Source of the DNA: a candidate division CSSED10-310 bacterium
Lineage (GTDB): Bacteria; CSSED10-310; JAFGJC01
Direction: 5' to 3'
DNA length: 64,000 nt
NCBI GenBank assembly: GCA_016927905.1
Contig: JAFGLW010000001.1
Span: forward strand, 186,001 to 250,000
Part shown: positions 53,207 to 63,076 of the stretch, one piece after another
Position numbering within the stretch: the stretch's first letter is position 1
Layout: each line of letters opens with the position of its first letter
The notes under the pieces: generated by a model
What the model saw: the letters and a program-made list of their open reading frames with translations, nothing else
Databases searched by the model: none
Told to the model about the DNA's origin: nothing
Made by a program: the position numbers and the translations under genes

Positions 53207-54322
53207 TCAACGCCGTTTCAAGGCTGTACATATCGGACAGATTTGCGCGGCGGTTTTTTCCCATGTATATACGGCTGCTCTCGCGTATCCCAAATCCCGG
53301 AACCGGGCAGCATCCTCTTTGTCTTCCGACAACCGGATCATGGCGTTCGACATATTGACCGGATCGGCGGGATCGATGAGAATCCCGGAATCGCCGACCA
53401 CTTCCGGGATTGATGACCGTTCCGAAGCGATCACCGGACAGCCGGAAGCCATTGCCTCCAGAACCGGCAATCCGAATCCTTCGTACAAGGAAGGATAGAT
53501 CATGAATTCGGCCATGGCATATATTGCACCCAATACATTTTCGGGAATGTAGTTCAATAATCTGACGGAGAATTCCATGTCGTGTCTTTCGGCTCGCTTT
53601 TTGATTTCACGGGCCCGGTGTCCTTCCTTCCCGACAATGATGAGGGGAAGTGGACGCTCCGTTCGTCTTCGATAAACAGCATAGGCATCGAGAAGTGCCA
53701 TGAGATTTTTTCGCGGTTCGATCGATGCAATGGTCAGGATATAGGCGTTCGGCAGAGCCCATTTTTTTCGGATTTCCGCATCCCGGCTCCTGTCCCGATG
53801 CATGAAACCGGGTTGAACGCCGTATGGTACCACTCGCACCTTGGATTCCGCCACGGGGAAGAGTTCGACGATCCGGCCTGCTGCAAATCGGGATGAAGTA
53901 ATGATGGCATCGGCCCTGTGGCAGGAAGATCTGATCATCAGCCGCAGATATTTGACGAATCTGTGGGGGAACGATTCCGGACAGTCAAAAACAGCCATAT
54001 CGTGAATCATGACAACCTGGGGAACGGGAGATTTCAACTGGATTGAATAGAAACCGGGGCTGAAATAAAGATCGAATGATTCGGTTTTCAGCAGTCTGCG
54101 CAGGTTTAAATTTCGATAGAGATCGCCGCTGGGATGGCTGTCGAATGGGACCGGTGCCCGGATGTATTCGACGCTGGGTATGGTTCCCGGATGATCGACA
54201 TACAGCGCACAAACGGTCAGGTGAGGGCAGTAATCCACCAGTGCTTTGAGCAGATTTTCAGCCAGCCTGCCCACCCCGGTTCGTCCGGCGGTTATGAACC
54301 GCGCATCATACAGAATCTTCAT
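53207..54322 (-). CDS. GT4-family glycosyltransferase
   Basis: TIASIEPRKNLMALLDAY, YPSLYEGFGLPVLEAMASGCPVIAS. Confidence 0.9.
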   Translation of the reverse strand: MKILYDARFITAGRTGVGRLAENLLKALVDYCPHLTVCALYVDHPGTIPSVEYIRAPVPFDSHPSGDLYRNLNLRRLLKTESFDLYFSPGFYSIQLKSPVPQVVMIHDMAVFDCPESFPHRFVKYLRLMIRSSCHRADAIITSSRFAAGRIVELFPVAESKVRVVPYGVQPGFMHRDRSRDAEIRKKWALPNAYILTIASIEPRKNLMALLDAYAVYRRRTERPLPLIIVGKEGHRAREIKKRAERHDMEFSVRLLNYIPENVLGAIYAMAEFMIYPSLYEGFGLPVLEAMASGCPVIASERSSIPEVVGDSGILIDPADPVNMSNAMIRLSEDKEDAARFRDLGYARAAVYTWEKTAAQICPICTALKRR

Positions 54323-55458
54323 TCCCGGACGACTTCTTGATATACCTCGAGATGCCGTTTTGCCGCCGCATCCCAGGTATAGCTTCGGGCTTTTTCCAGC
54401 GCAGTCCGGCGGATATCGGCTGTCATTGTTTCATCTTCGATCATCCGGACCAGCTGATGGGACAAACCATCCCTATCTTCCGGATGAAAATAAACGATGG
54501 AATCCCCCAGCATTTCCCGGTGAGCCGGAATGTCACTTGCCAGAACCGGCGCTCCGCAAGCCGCAGCCTCCAGTGGCGGAAAACCGAAACCTTCCTCCCA
54601 GGACGGAAACACGGCCAGATCCGCGCCGTTGTACAGGTCAGTAAGGGTCTCAAATGCCACGTATCCCGGTAAGATCACCTTGTTCTCCAGTTTCAACTGC
54701 CTGATCCGCCGCTCAACGTCTTTCAAACTACCGGCAAACTGCCCGGCAATGATCAGCGGGATATGTGGATGAAGGCGGGAAAACCTGGAAAATGCTTCGA
54801 TGAGGACCGGGTAGTTTTTTCTGGCTTCGATCGTGCCGACCGACAGAATGTAACTGGCGGGATATCCCTGTTTCTGCAGCCTTTGTTTGACCGCTGGGAT
54901 ATCATCAGCCGGCATGAATCTGCGGTGCAATCCATGATGAATAACCCGGATTCTGTCCGGATCGATTGAAAACAGCTGCTGGATGTCCGATTTAACGGTG
55001 TCGCTGACCGCGACAATCCGGTTGGCTCTGGCGAGATTTTGCCGGAGCGTATCTCGGTGATATCTGCCGGAATATCTCGATCCGTAATCCGTGCGCTTGA
55101 TGAACGCCAAATCGTGAACAGTAGCCACGATGCGCTCGATGCCGGAAGGCTGATAGATGAAATTGGGGGAATGAAACAGGTCGTAGGATCTTGTTCCGGA
55201 CAGCCATTCGATTTGGGGCCATTTATATCTGCGCCAGCTCTCCAGGAGAAGCTTGCCGGGTATTCTCCGCCGGACGATCCTGGCATTGGCATTTTCCCGG
55301 ATGAAGCCGCTCGGGGTCGGACCTTTGGCAGCATTCATGAGAAGCGTATATTGTGCTTCCGGATCCAGGGGAATGAGAGCCTCCATAAGATTCCGTGTAT
55401 ACACTCCGATCCCCGTAAGCTCCTTCATCAGGCAACTGGCGTCAATGAGAATCTTCAT
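54319..55458 (-). CDS. GT4-family glycosyltransferase
   Basis: SVGTIEARKNYPVLIEAF, FPSWEEGFGFPPLEAAACGAPVLAS; overlaps the following GT4 gene by 4 bp. Confidence 0.9.
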   Translation of the reverse strand: MKILIDASCLMKELTGIGVYTRNLMEALIPLDPEAQYTLLMNAAKGPTPSGFIRENANARIVRRRIPGKLLLESWRRYKWPQIEWLSGTRSYDLFHSPNFIYQPSGIERIVATVHDLAFIKRTDYGSRYSGRYHRDTLRQNLARANRIVAVSDTVKSDIQQLFSIDPDRIRVIHHGLHRRFMPADDIPAVKQRLQKQGYPASYILSVGTIEARKNYPVLIEAFSRFSRLHPHIPLIIAGQFAGSLKDVERRIRQLKLENKVILPGYVAFETLTDLYNGADLAVFPSWEEGFGFPPLEAAACGAPVLASDIPAHREMLGDSIVYFHPEDRDGLSHQLVRMIEDETMTADIRRTALEKARSYTWDAAAKRHLEVYQEVVRE

Positions 55459-55595
55459 TGTACGGATACCGGCCCGAATCAGTCACGACCGTCAAACCGG
55501 ATCGGGCAGTTGGCATTGTTCACACCCTGATTATATCATCCATCCCGGATATTTCTATGTTCTGCCTTTTCTCGTTGACTCGTGTCCGATCCGGA

Positions 55596-57545
55596 TTATC
55601 TGCTGCGAATTCCCAGTATGAATATGAATGCCGCCAGAAGGATGCCGATGAACAGTGGGGAAGCAGATGGAACATCGATTCCACCTCCGACCGGTTCGGC
55701 AAGGATCGATATGTCATCCACGAAATACTCGACCTGGAGAGCGGTACTGATAAACTGTATATTTGAGAACGAGGTGAATTCGGCGTAATTGGGATCCAGG
55801 GAAATTGAATTGATCTTGGCCGGAGAGGATTCCGGATCGAGATACATGTGGATGCCGGTTTCCGGTCCCTGGTGCACCGTCTCGACGATGACGTGGTGCC
55901 AACCTTGTCCTCGGGGACGGGTGGTATCCACCCAGGCGGTGTTGATCCCGAGAAAGTAGGTTGTGGCATCAGTAATATTGTTCCGGACACCCACCATCCG
56001 GTACACATCAGCATCCGCGCCGTTGTCACCGTAAAGCTGCACCCAGAAGTTTTCCTGTGGATCTTCCGCACCCGGCTGACCAAAGGGATCGTAGAACCAG
56101 AAATCAAGCGATCCGGCCATTTGCTGGGGGTAGTTCATTTCAAGTGTGCCGCCCCGGTCTTTGCTGATCATGAACCGGTATGCCGGATTGGCGGGTCTGT
56201 CCGGAGGGTTTGTATAAACCTCCACACCGGTATGAGCGCTCCAGCCGGGAAAACCCGGATCATCGCATTCGTCTCCGAATCCGGCGAGATTCCAGACCGC
56301 CCAGACATTATCCAGACCGAAATTCCACTCTTCGAACGCGATGGCGAGCTGTTCGTCGGACGCGAACGCAGCAAGTCGTGGATGAGTCGGCGAGATCGAT
56401 TCGTGGGTACCCGGTCGGCTGATCAACTGAATCGGATAGAAACTCGGCAGCGTCATCGGTTCATAAGTCATTGCTGCGTATACCTTGTTGACTCCCGTTA
56501 TATCCAGCGTTGCCCAGGCAAGGTGCAGCTCATCGTTCCGGGCGAAAACCGCATCGATGTTTTCCGGTTCGAACGGCAGCGCATTGGTAACCTGATGGAT
56601 CACCGCCGAGCCTGATTGCCATAAATGCCACGTGGCACCCTGCCAGTCGATGTTGGCTTCCACGATGCACCTGACATCGACGGGGGGAGATAAAAAACCG
56701 TATTCGTAACCGATCCCCACCATGAGATCCCCGACGGCAAAGGAACCGACCGCACAGATCGCTGGATCAGTCGGTGAATTGACCAAATTCGGTTCATTGA
56801 TCTGCCTTTCCCAGGTGAATCCCCCACCGACCGTGACCTTATTAATCGATCGTCTTGCGATTCCATAGGATTGAGCGTCGATAAAATCATATGCGATGTA
56901 GATAAATCCCTCTGCATCGGTGCACAGATCCACATTTGCAAAAGTTTCGGTGCTGACACTTTCGATATCGAAAACATCACTCCACCCGCCGTCGAAGTGC
57001 GCGATTGTGATCTTGTTATTGAATTCATGGATATAAGCAAAATACACGTGATCCGCGTAGGTCGTCACTGCATAATCCTGGGTCGGGTTCAGGGGCAGGG
57101 GATATCCCAGCAGTTCCATCCAGTTGCCGTCATATTCATATATACTCAAATAATTGGGATTGTTCCGGGATACGATGACATCCAGAAAACCCGGCATGGT
57201 TCCCCTGGACCCGATTCTCGGGTAATCCAGACCGTTGTCCACGGTCTCTGTATCCACCGGAACCGAGCTGCCGATAAATACGCCGCCTGTTCCGAACCGG
57301 TGATAAATGTGAGCGAATGCATCGGGAGGTCGCACATCCCGCCAGACAGCCTGCAGATATCCCATATCATTGAAGATAATATCGGGTGATGTCTGCTCCA
57401 GAGGCAGATACACATCTTCAATGATCGGCACGGTCCCGCCGTACATATAGCTCAGAACCGTCACCGGAAACAGGCAGATCAATAAAGCGAACACAACACC
57501 CCGGAAATTGGCCGTGACCAATACGTTACCGGCTGATCTTTTCAT
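55596..57545 (-). CDS. Secreted protein with beta-propeller/LamG-like regions and C-terminal motif-TM-Arg tail
   Basis: Signal peptide from Met at 57545 (MKRSAGNVLVTANF...FALLICLFPVTVLS); C-terminus VPSASPLFIGILLAAFIFILGIRSR. Confidence 0.7.
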   Translation of the reverse strand: MKRSAGNVLVTANFRGVVFALLICLFPVTVLSYMYGGTVPIIEDVYLPLEQTSPDIIFNDMGYLQAVWRDVRPPDAFAHIYHRFGTGGVFIGSSVPVDTETVDNGLDYPRIGSRGTMPGFLDVIVSRNNPNYLSIYEYDGNWMELLGYPLPLNPTQDYAVTTYADHVYFAYIHEFNNKITIAHFDGGWSDVFDIESVSTETFANVDLCTDAEGFIYIAYDFIDAQSYGIARRSINKVTVGGGFTWERQINEPNLVNSPTDPAICAVGSFAVGDLMVGIGYEYGFLSPPVDVRCIVEANIDWQGATWHLWQSGSAVIHQVTNALPFEPENIDAVFARNDELHLAWATLDITGVNKVYAAMTYEPMTLPSFYPIQLISRPGTHESISPTHPRLAAFASDEQLAIAFEEWNFGLDNVWAVWNLAGFGDECDDPGFPGWSAHTGVEVYTNPPDRPANPAYRFMISKDRGGTLEMNYPQQMAGSLDFWFYDPFGQPGAEDPQENFWVQLYGDNGADADVYRMVGVRNNITDATTYFLGINTAWVDTTRPRGQGWHHVIVETVHQGPETGIHMYLDPESSPAKINSISLDPNYAEFTSFSNIQFISTALQVEYFVDDISILAEPVGGGIDVPSASPLFIGILLAAFIFILGIRSR

Positions 57546-57718
57546 GATTGACTCCCCCTTGAGTGCACCCTGATCGGCTTCGATCCGAAACGGGGATCCC
57601 GGTCCGGATCCTGAAGTCGGGTGATTTTTCCGTTGAAACGTCCCGGTACTTCTGCATTCAGTTCGATTTTGCCCTGAAACATTGTTACTTATTATTGTAA
57701 TGAGGATTGATACACCCG

Positions 57719-60700
57719 TCAATCCGCCGGTTTGATATTTAAAAAACGCCGGTATGCGGAAGCTTCTTTTTTCAAACCCATTCGATCGTCAAGATCCACC
57801 AGGTACTGAATCCCGGCCCGGACCTCTTCCTGTGAAAAGAAGACCTTTCGGTGGGACGGTTCCACTTTCTTGTTGATGGAGAGGATTACAGCTATGGCTT
57901 TGCGCAGGGAGCGGCGGGCGTGTCCGGGTCGATTTTCATGGATCAGCGCACGGCCGATAATCACGCAGAACCGCCACTCATAATTCACTTCGCCCCTCTG
58001 TCGGGACAGCTTCAATCCGCCTACAGCTTCTTTCCTCGCTTCCGAATAAGACTTCGATATCAGACAGATCGAGGCATACCGGAGTCTGGATCTGAGAATC
58101 GCATCCATGTCTCCCAGACACTCCGCCTCCTGCATCGCTTTCCGGCCCTCCGCCAATGCCGTTTCCATATCCCCGGTCAATGCGTCAATCCAGGCCAGAT
58201 TGGCCCTGCAGTGAATCTGCAGGGATTTCAATCCGACCTGATCCGCTTCATTGTAGCACTCGTGAAATTTAATCCGGGCTTCCCTTAATTGCCCCTTCAC
58301 CAAAAAGAATTCTCCGAACTGGTGATCCGCACTGACCTTCAACCATCTCTCCCCTGTCTCCTCTGCGATCCCCACGGCTTCCTGATAGCTTCTGAATGCC
58401 GGTTCATCCGCTCCCAGATCGGTCATCAGATTGGCGATATTGATCAGATTGATGGCCACTCCCAGTCGGTCGCCCAGCTCACGTGATATTCTCAGGGATT
58501 CACGGTAGCTTTGAATTGATTTCTCATAATCCCCGCCGGCATAATGATATAAACCCAGGTTCCCCTGAATGGTGGCAATCAGGTAAATGTCGCCGATCCG
58601 CCTGGATATCTCCAGCGCTTCACTGTTACAGGCCATCGCCTTTCTCTTTTCTCCCCGGGCATGATAAATTCCACCCAGGTTTACCAATCCCTTGGCAACC
58701 CTGAATGGATCATCCAGCTTTTTGTATAGATCGATGGATGAATTCAGCCATTTGAATGATTCTTCGTAACGCCCGTAATAGTAGTAGATCATCCCGATAT
58801 TCATGTCACACATCGCCACGCCGGGTTGCAGATCGTTTTTCAACATGTATTTCCGGACGGTGAGATAAACATCGAGAGCTTTCCGGTAATTACCCAGATT
58901 GATGAAAACACCTCCGATATTTCCCATCGTCAGGGCTCTGCGATAACCATTGTCCTTGGTATCCGGCAACAATTCGAGGCATTTCCTGAATGACGCAACA
59001 GCCGAGTCGAATTCGCCACGGTCTTTCTGAATTCCCCCGATGTAATACCAACCGATACCCTGGACCGATGGATCCTTCCCGTCCGCACCTGCCTGGATTA
59101 ATTTCCGGTATTCTTTCAACGCCTGATCAAGGTTCCCGGTCGCCTCGAAACTCAAACCGAGAATCCGATAAGCATCCCGGTACCACCCCGTCAACTGCTC
59201 CCCGGACAAACCCGTTTCAGGTAATAATTCCAGTATGCGACGGCTGTAATTGCGGGCGGATTCATGGATATATTGCGACAGAGCCCTGTCCGCAGATTTG
59301 GAATAGTATTCCACTGCGCTTTGCGCCTGCCTTCCCCGGTCAAAATGGAAGGCGGTCAATTCCCAGTATTCGGATTTTCCCGATCCATGAACGGCCAGAA
59401 TCGCCCGGGCAGCCTGACTGTGAATCCGCACGCGTCTTCTTCCACTTATGCCGTTAAACAAAACACTCCGGACCATGTTGTGCTTGAACCGCAACACCTC
59501 CCCGCCGGATCCCGGAATCTCCTCGATTAGATCCTCCCGCATCGCTTCATCCATGCGATCCAGCAGAATATCCTCATGCATTTCTACCACCCGCATCAGA
59601 ACCGAAAACTCAAAGCGCATCCCCAGAACGGATGCCCGTATCAGAATATTCCGCGTTTCCTCGTTCAATCTGTCCAAACGCCTTGAAATCAACTCCCGAA
59701 TACGGTCCGGTATCGGAATCCCAGTCGATGTCAACGACATGGATCCGCTGACACTGACATATTCACCCGTTTCCACCGCTTCAAAAATCCAGGCATCTCC
59801 CTCTCGAACCAGGATCTTTTCTTCAAGTAAACCTTTAAGTATCTCCTCGATAAAGAACGGATTGCCGCCACTTCCGCTGTAGACCCTTTCGAGCAGTTCC
59901 GGATCCGGTTCTTCGGTTCCAAGCAGCAGTCGGATGAGTTGTTCGGTCTGTTCACGATTCAAAGGATCCAGATCGATCGATTTGATGATGTTCAGTTCTT
60001 TGATTTTATTGATGATTTGGTGAAGCGCCTGATCGGTCTTGATGTCTTCGGAACGAAAAGTCGCCAGGATGGCGATGGGGATTCTTCTGGTTGTTTCTCC
60101 GGCGGAAAGGCTTCGAGCGATATAATGAAGGAATTCGATGCTCAGTTCATCCGCCCAGTGAATATCTTCCAGAACGAGTAAAATTTTGCGATGGTTGGCG
60201 GCATTGACCAGCAGAGACTTGATGGCGTCGAATGTTCTCAGTTTATCCTGCATTGGATCCAGAGCGACGGGTGGAGCTTGCTTCGCCACCCATTCGATTT
60301 CCTCGAAACGGGGGCATATCCGGGACAGGATTTTACCTCGATTTGCCAGAATCAGCTCCGCTTCATCCTTGGATTCGACCCTGAGCCGATCGGCAAGGAT
60401 TTCCAATGGTTGCAGGAAGCCGCCGTACGGAAACCGTTCCACTTCAAGGCACGAACCGCGCAGCACCGAAAATCCCTTGATTCTGGCATTGGCTCCGGCC
60501 TCTTTCATCAGCCTTGTCTTCCCGATCCCGGCCTCACCCTGAATTAGAAATATTGTGTTTGCAGTGGAGTGTATGTTTTCGAAGACCCCGTTGAATTCCG
60601 CAAGCACCGAATCGCGGCCGATCAGATCGGGTACCAGGAGGCCGGGAATGGCTGCCATAGCTGTATCGATCAGATCTTCGGAAACGGTCTCGGCTGTGAT

Positions 60701-61576
60701 TGTCACTTCCATTCCGGCCAGGGAAGGTTCTCTGAAGCGTTTCAAATAATCCATGACCTCCCCGGCCGAGCCAGGACGTCTGGAGGGTTCTTTCTGAAGC
60801 AGGGCCAGTGTGAGTTGTTCCAGGGGTCGCGGGATGTATTGATTGTACACAGACGGCGGAACCGGCGGCTCCTTGATGTGTTTCATGAAGATATCGAGAA
60901 CGCCCGTTCCCTTGAACGGGGTACGGGAAGTCACCATTTCGTATAACACGACACCCAGTGAATACAGATCGGACCGGTGGTCCAGGTCGCGTCCCAGTCC
61001 CTGTTCCGGGGACATGTAGGCAACAGTTCCCACGAACATTCCGGAACGGGTAAGATGTTCCTGAATGATATCCGTTTCCTTGATCAGGCCGAAATCCATC
61101 AGCTTGATATCCCCGGTTTCCGTCAGCATGATATTGGCCGGTTTGAGATCCCGGTGAACGATTCGCAGGGAGTGAATGTATTGAAGCGGCTCGCAGATTC
61201 TGATGAAAAGATCGGCGATTTCCCGGAATTCCTGGTTCTCGGACGGGACCAGGCATCCGGTCAGAATTCTGGCTTCGCGGGACTTCCGCATGAGGGTCTT
61301 GAGATCGCCGCCCCGGATGTATTCCATTGTAAAATATGCACGGTTTTGAAATTCACCCGAATCGAACACTTTGGCGATATTGGGATGTTCCAGCCGGGAC
61401 ATGGACCGGAATTCACGTTTAAACCGGAGCACATTTTGATTGTCGAGGAGGATTTTCAGGGCGAGGGTCTGGTTCCGGGAGGCATCGAGAATTTTGTAAA
61501 CCTCACAGTTGCCGCCCTGGCCCAACTTCTCGATAATCTCATATCGATCCCATTTCGTCCCTGGCTGATAATCCAT
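57719..61576 (-). CDS. Serine/threonine protein kinase fused to AAA/STAND ATPase and TPR repeats (PknK-like architecture)
   Basis: Kinase motifs HRDLKPANIML, DFGLIKE, GTVAYMSPEQ; P-loop IQGEAGIGKTRLMKEA; C-terminal TPRs (GNIGGVFINLGNYRKALD etc.). Confidence 0.92.
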   Translation of the reverse strand: MDYQPGTKWDRYEIIEKLGQGGNCEVYKILDASRNQTLALKILLDNQNVLRFKREFRSMSRLEHPNIAKVFDSGEFQNRAYFTMEYIRGGDLKTLMRKSREARILTGCLVPSENQEFREIADLFIRICEPLQYIHSLRIVHRDLKPANIMLTETGDIKLMDFGLIKETDIIQEHLTRSGMFVGTVAYMSPEQGLGRDLDHRSDLYSLGVVLYEMVTSRTPFKGTGVLDIFMKHIKEPPVPPSVYNQYIPRPLEQLTLALLQKEPSRRPGSAGEVMDYLKRFREPSLAGMEVTITAETVSEDLIDTAMAAIPGLLVPDLIGRDSVLAEFNGVFENIHSTANTIFLIQGEAGIGKTRLMKEAGANARIKGFSVLRGSCLEVERFPYGGFLQPLEILADRLRVESKDEAELILANRGKILSRICPRFEEIEWVAKQAPPVALDPMQDKLRTFDAIKSLLVNAANHRKILLVLEDIHWADELSIEFLHYIARSLSAGETTRRIPIAILATFRSEDIKTDQALHQIINKIKELNIIKSIDLDPLNREQTEQLIRLLLGTEEPDPELLERVYSGSGGNPFFIEEILKGLLEEKILVREGDAWIFEAVETGEYVSVSGSMSLTSTGIPIPDRIRELISRRLDRLNEETRNILIRASVLGMRFEFSVLMRVVEMHEDILLDRMDEAMREDLIEEIPGSGGEVLRFKHNMVRSVLFNGISGRRRVRIHSQAARAILAVHGSGKSEYWELTAFHFDRGRQAQSAVEYYSKSADRALSQYIHESARNYSRRILELLPETGLSGEQLTGWYRDAYRILGLSFEATGNLDQALKEYRKLIQAGADGKDPSVQGIGWYYIGGIQKDRGEFDSAVASFRKCLELLPDTKDNGYRRALTMGNIGGVFINLGNYRKALDVYLTVRKYMLKNDLQPGVAMCDMNIGMIYYYYGRYEESFKWLNSSIDLYKKLDDPFRVAKGLVNLGGIYHARGEKRKAMACNSEALEISRRIGDIYLIATIQGNLGLYHYAGGDYEKSIQSYRESLRISRELGDRLGVAINLINIANLMTDLGADEPAFRSYQEAVGIAEETGERWLKVSADHQFGEFFLVKGQLREARIKFHECYNEADQVGLKSLQIHCRANLAWIDALTGDMETALAEGRKAMQEAECLGDMDAILRSRLRYASICLISKSYSEARKEAVGGLKLSRQRGEVNYEWRFCVIIGRALIHENRPGHARRSLRKAIAVILSINKKVEPSHRKVFFSQEEVRAGIQYLVDLDDRMGLKKEASAYRRFLNIKPAD

Positions 61577-61656
61577 CCTTCCGGCACACTCCCGTTTGAA
61601 TGATCGGCATTTTCGAAGCTAATCTATACCATGCAACTGATCGCATCAACCGGGTT

Positions 61657-61685
61657 TTGATCGGGTGCGGTTAAACTGGTACAAT
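61657..61685 (+). promoter_or_regulatory. Promoter candidate for gpsA
   Basis: TTGATC - 17 nt - TACAAT. Confidence 0.5.
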
Positions 61686-61702
61686 TTCGCTGAAACGGAG
61701 GC

Positions 61703-62770
61703 ATGATGGAGCGCGAGATCAATCAAATATCGGTGGTGGGTGCCGGCAGTTGGGGAACCGCCCTGGCGCTGCTTCTGGGCGAAAAGGGATACCGCGTCAG
61801 ATTATGGGTGTACGAACCCGAGCTCGTCGATGCCATCCGGGAAACTGGCATCAACCGGATGTATCTCCCCGGAATCCGCATACCGGAAGCAGTACAACCC
61901 GATCATTCCCTGAAAAAGGTTCTGGAAGGCTCCGAATTCGTGGTCTGGGTGACTCCCAGCCATACCATCCGGGACGTGTTGGAATCCGCAAAGCGGCACA
62001 TCGAACCCGGATCGATATTTGTGGGCGCCAGCAAAGGGATTGAAAACAATTCCCTGATGCGGGTCAGCGAAATTGTTGGGGATGTTTTAAAGGCGGACAT
62101 GTCGGTTCGGTACGTCACGTTGTCGGGCCCGACATTTGCCCATGAGGTGGTTCGCCGGCATCCGACAACCGCCGTGATCGCCGGGAAAGACCCGGAAGCG
62201 CTGAAAGCGGCACAGCGGGTATTCAATACCCGTTCATTCAGGATCTATCTCAATGACGATGAAGTCGGCGTTGAACTGGGGGGAGCACTGAAAAATGTGA
62301 TCGCCATCGCGGCCGGGATAACAGCCGGGCTGAATCTGGGATCCAATTCCCGGGCAGCCCTGATTACCAGGGGATTGTGGGAGATCGTACGGCTGGGCCG
62401 GGCGATGGGAGCCAATCCGCTGACGTTTCTCGGACTGGCGGGCATGGGCGACCTGATCCTAACCTGTGATGGTACCCGGAGCAGGAATTTCCTGGTGGGG
62501 AAACGCATCGGTGAAGGCGAACCGCTCCGGGCGATTCAGGAAAGCATGCGGATGGTTGCAGAGGGTGTCAAGACAACATTGTCAGCCAGGCAACTGGCTC
62601 AAAAATACAACATCGAAATGCCCATAACCGAGAAAGTGTATGAAGTCCTCTACCATGAAAAATCACCTCATTCAGCAATCGAGGAGCTGATGACACGCAA
62701 ACTTAAGTTCGAATTGTACATGGACAATCTGATTCGGGACGACTCCGGTGACACATCGCCCGTCCATTGA
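61703..62770 (+). CDS. gpsA: NAD(P)H-dependent glycerol-3-phosphate dehydrogenase
   Basis: VVGAGSWGTALALLLGEKGYRVRLW, GASKGIE, LSGPTFAHEV, ELGGALKNVIAIAAGI, GLAGMGDLILTC. Confidence 0.96.
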   Translation: MMEREINQISVVGAGSWGTALALLLGEKGYRVRLWVYEPELVDAIRETGINRMYLPGIRIPEAVQPDHSLKKVLEGSEFVVWVTPSHTIRDVLESAKRHIEPGSIFVGASKGIENNSLMRVSEIVGDVLKADMSVRYVTLSGPTFAHEVVRRHPTTAVIAGKDPEALKAAQRVFNTRSFRIYLNDDEVGVELGGALKNVIAIAAGITAGLNLGSNSRAALITRGLWEIVRLGRAMGANPLTFLGLAGMGDLILTCDGTRSRNFLVGKRIGEGEPLRAIQESMRMVAEGVKTTLSARQLAQKYNIEMPITEKVYEVLYHEKSPHSAIEELMTRKLKFELYMDNLIRDDSGDTSPVH

Positions 62771-63065
62771 AGATCTGCTGGACTCGATTCAGATCCGGAT
62801 CATCCCTTTCGACGCCGAAATCACATCAAACCGCATCAGAGCCTATGTGGAACTGGATATCGGTGGCGTGCTCACAATACGCGGAATCAAGATCATCGAA
62901 ACCCGGCAGGGTGGGATATTTATTGGTTTTCCATCAGTTCGAAAACCCGACGGTACTTACCGTGATCTTGTTCTCATCAATGACAAAGAATTTTTAAGTG
63001 GCTTGCGCAAACGAATTCTGGACCGGTATCATCATTTTACGGATTCTGCGCAAAACGGCGCTTGA
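62748..63065 (+). CDS. spoVG: SpoVG family protein
   Basis: IRAYVELDIGGVLTIRGIKIIETRQGGIFIGFPSVRKPDGTYRDLV...FLSGLRKRILDRY; overlaps gpsA. Confidence 0.85.
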   Translation: MTHRPSIEDLLDSIQIRIIPFDAEITSNRIRAYVELDIGGVLTIRGIKIIETRQGGIFIGFPSVRKPDGTYRDLVLINDKEFLSGLRKRILDRYHHFTDSAQNGA

Positions 63066-63076
63066 AGGAGGATCCA

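Noticed and set aside
57660-57718. Near-palindrome CATTGTTACTTATTATTGTAATG upstream of the 55596-57545 gene
   Set aside because: AT-rich and imperfect; indistinguishable from promoter composition without comparative data.
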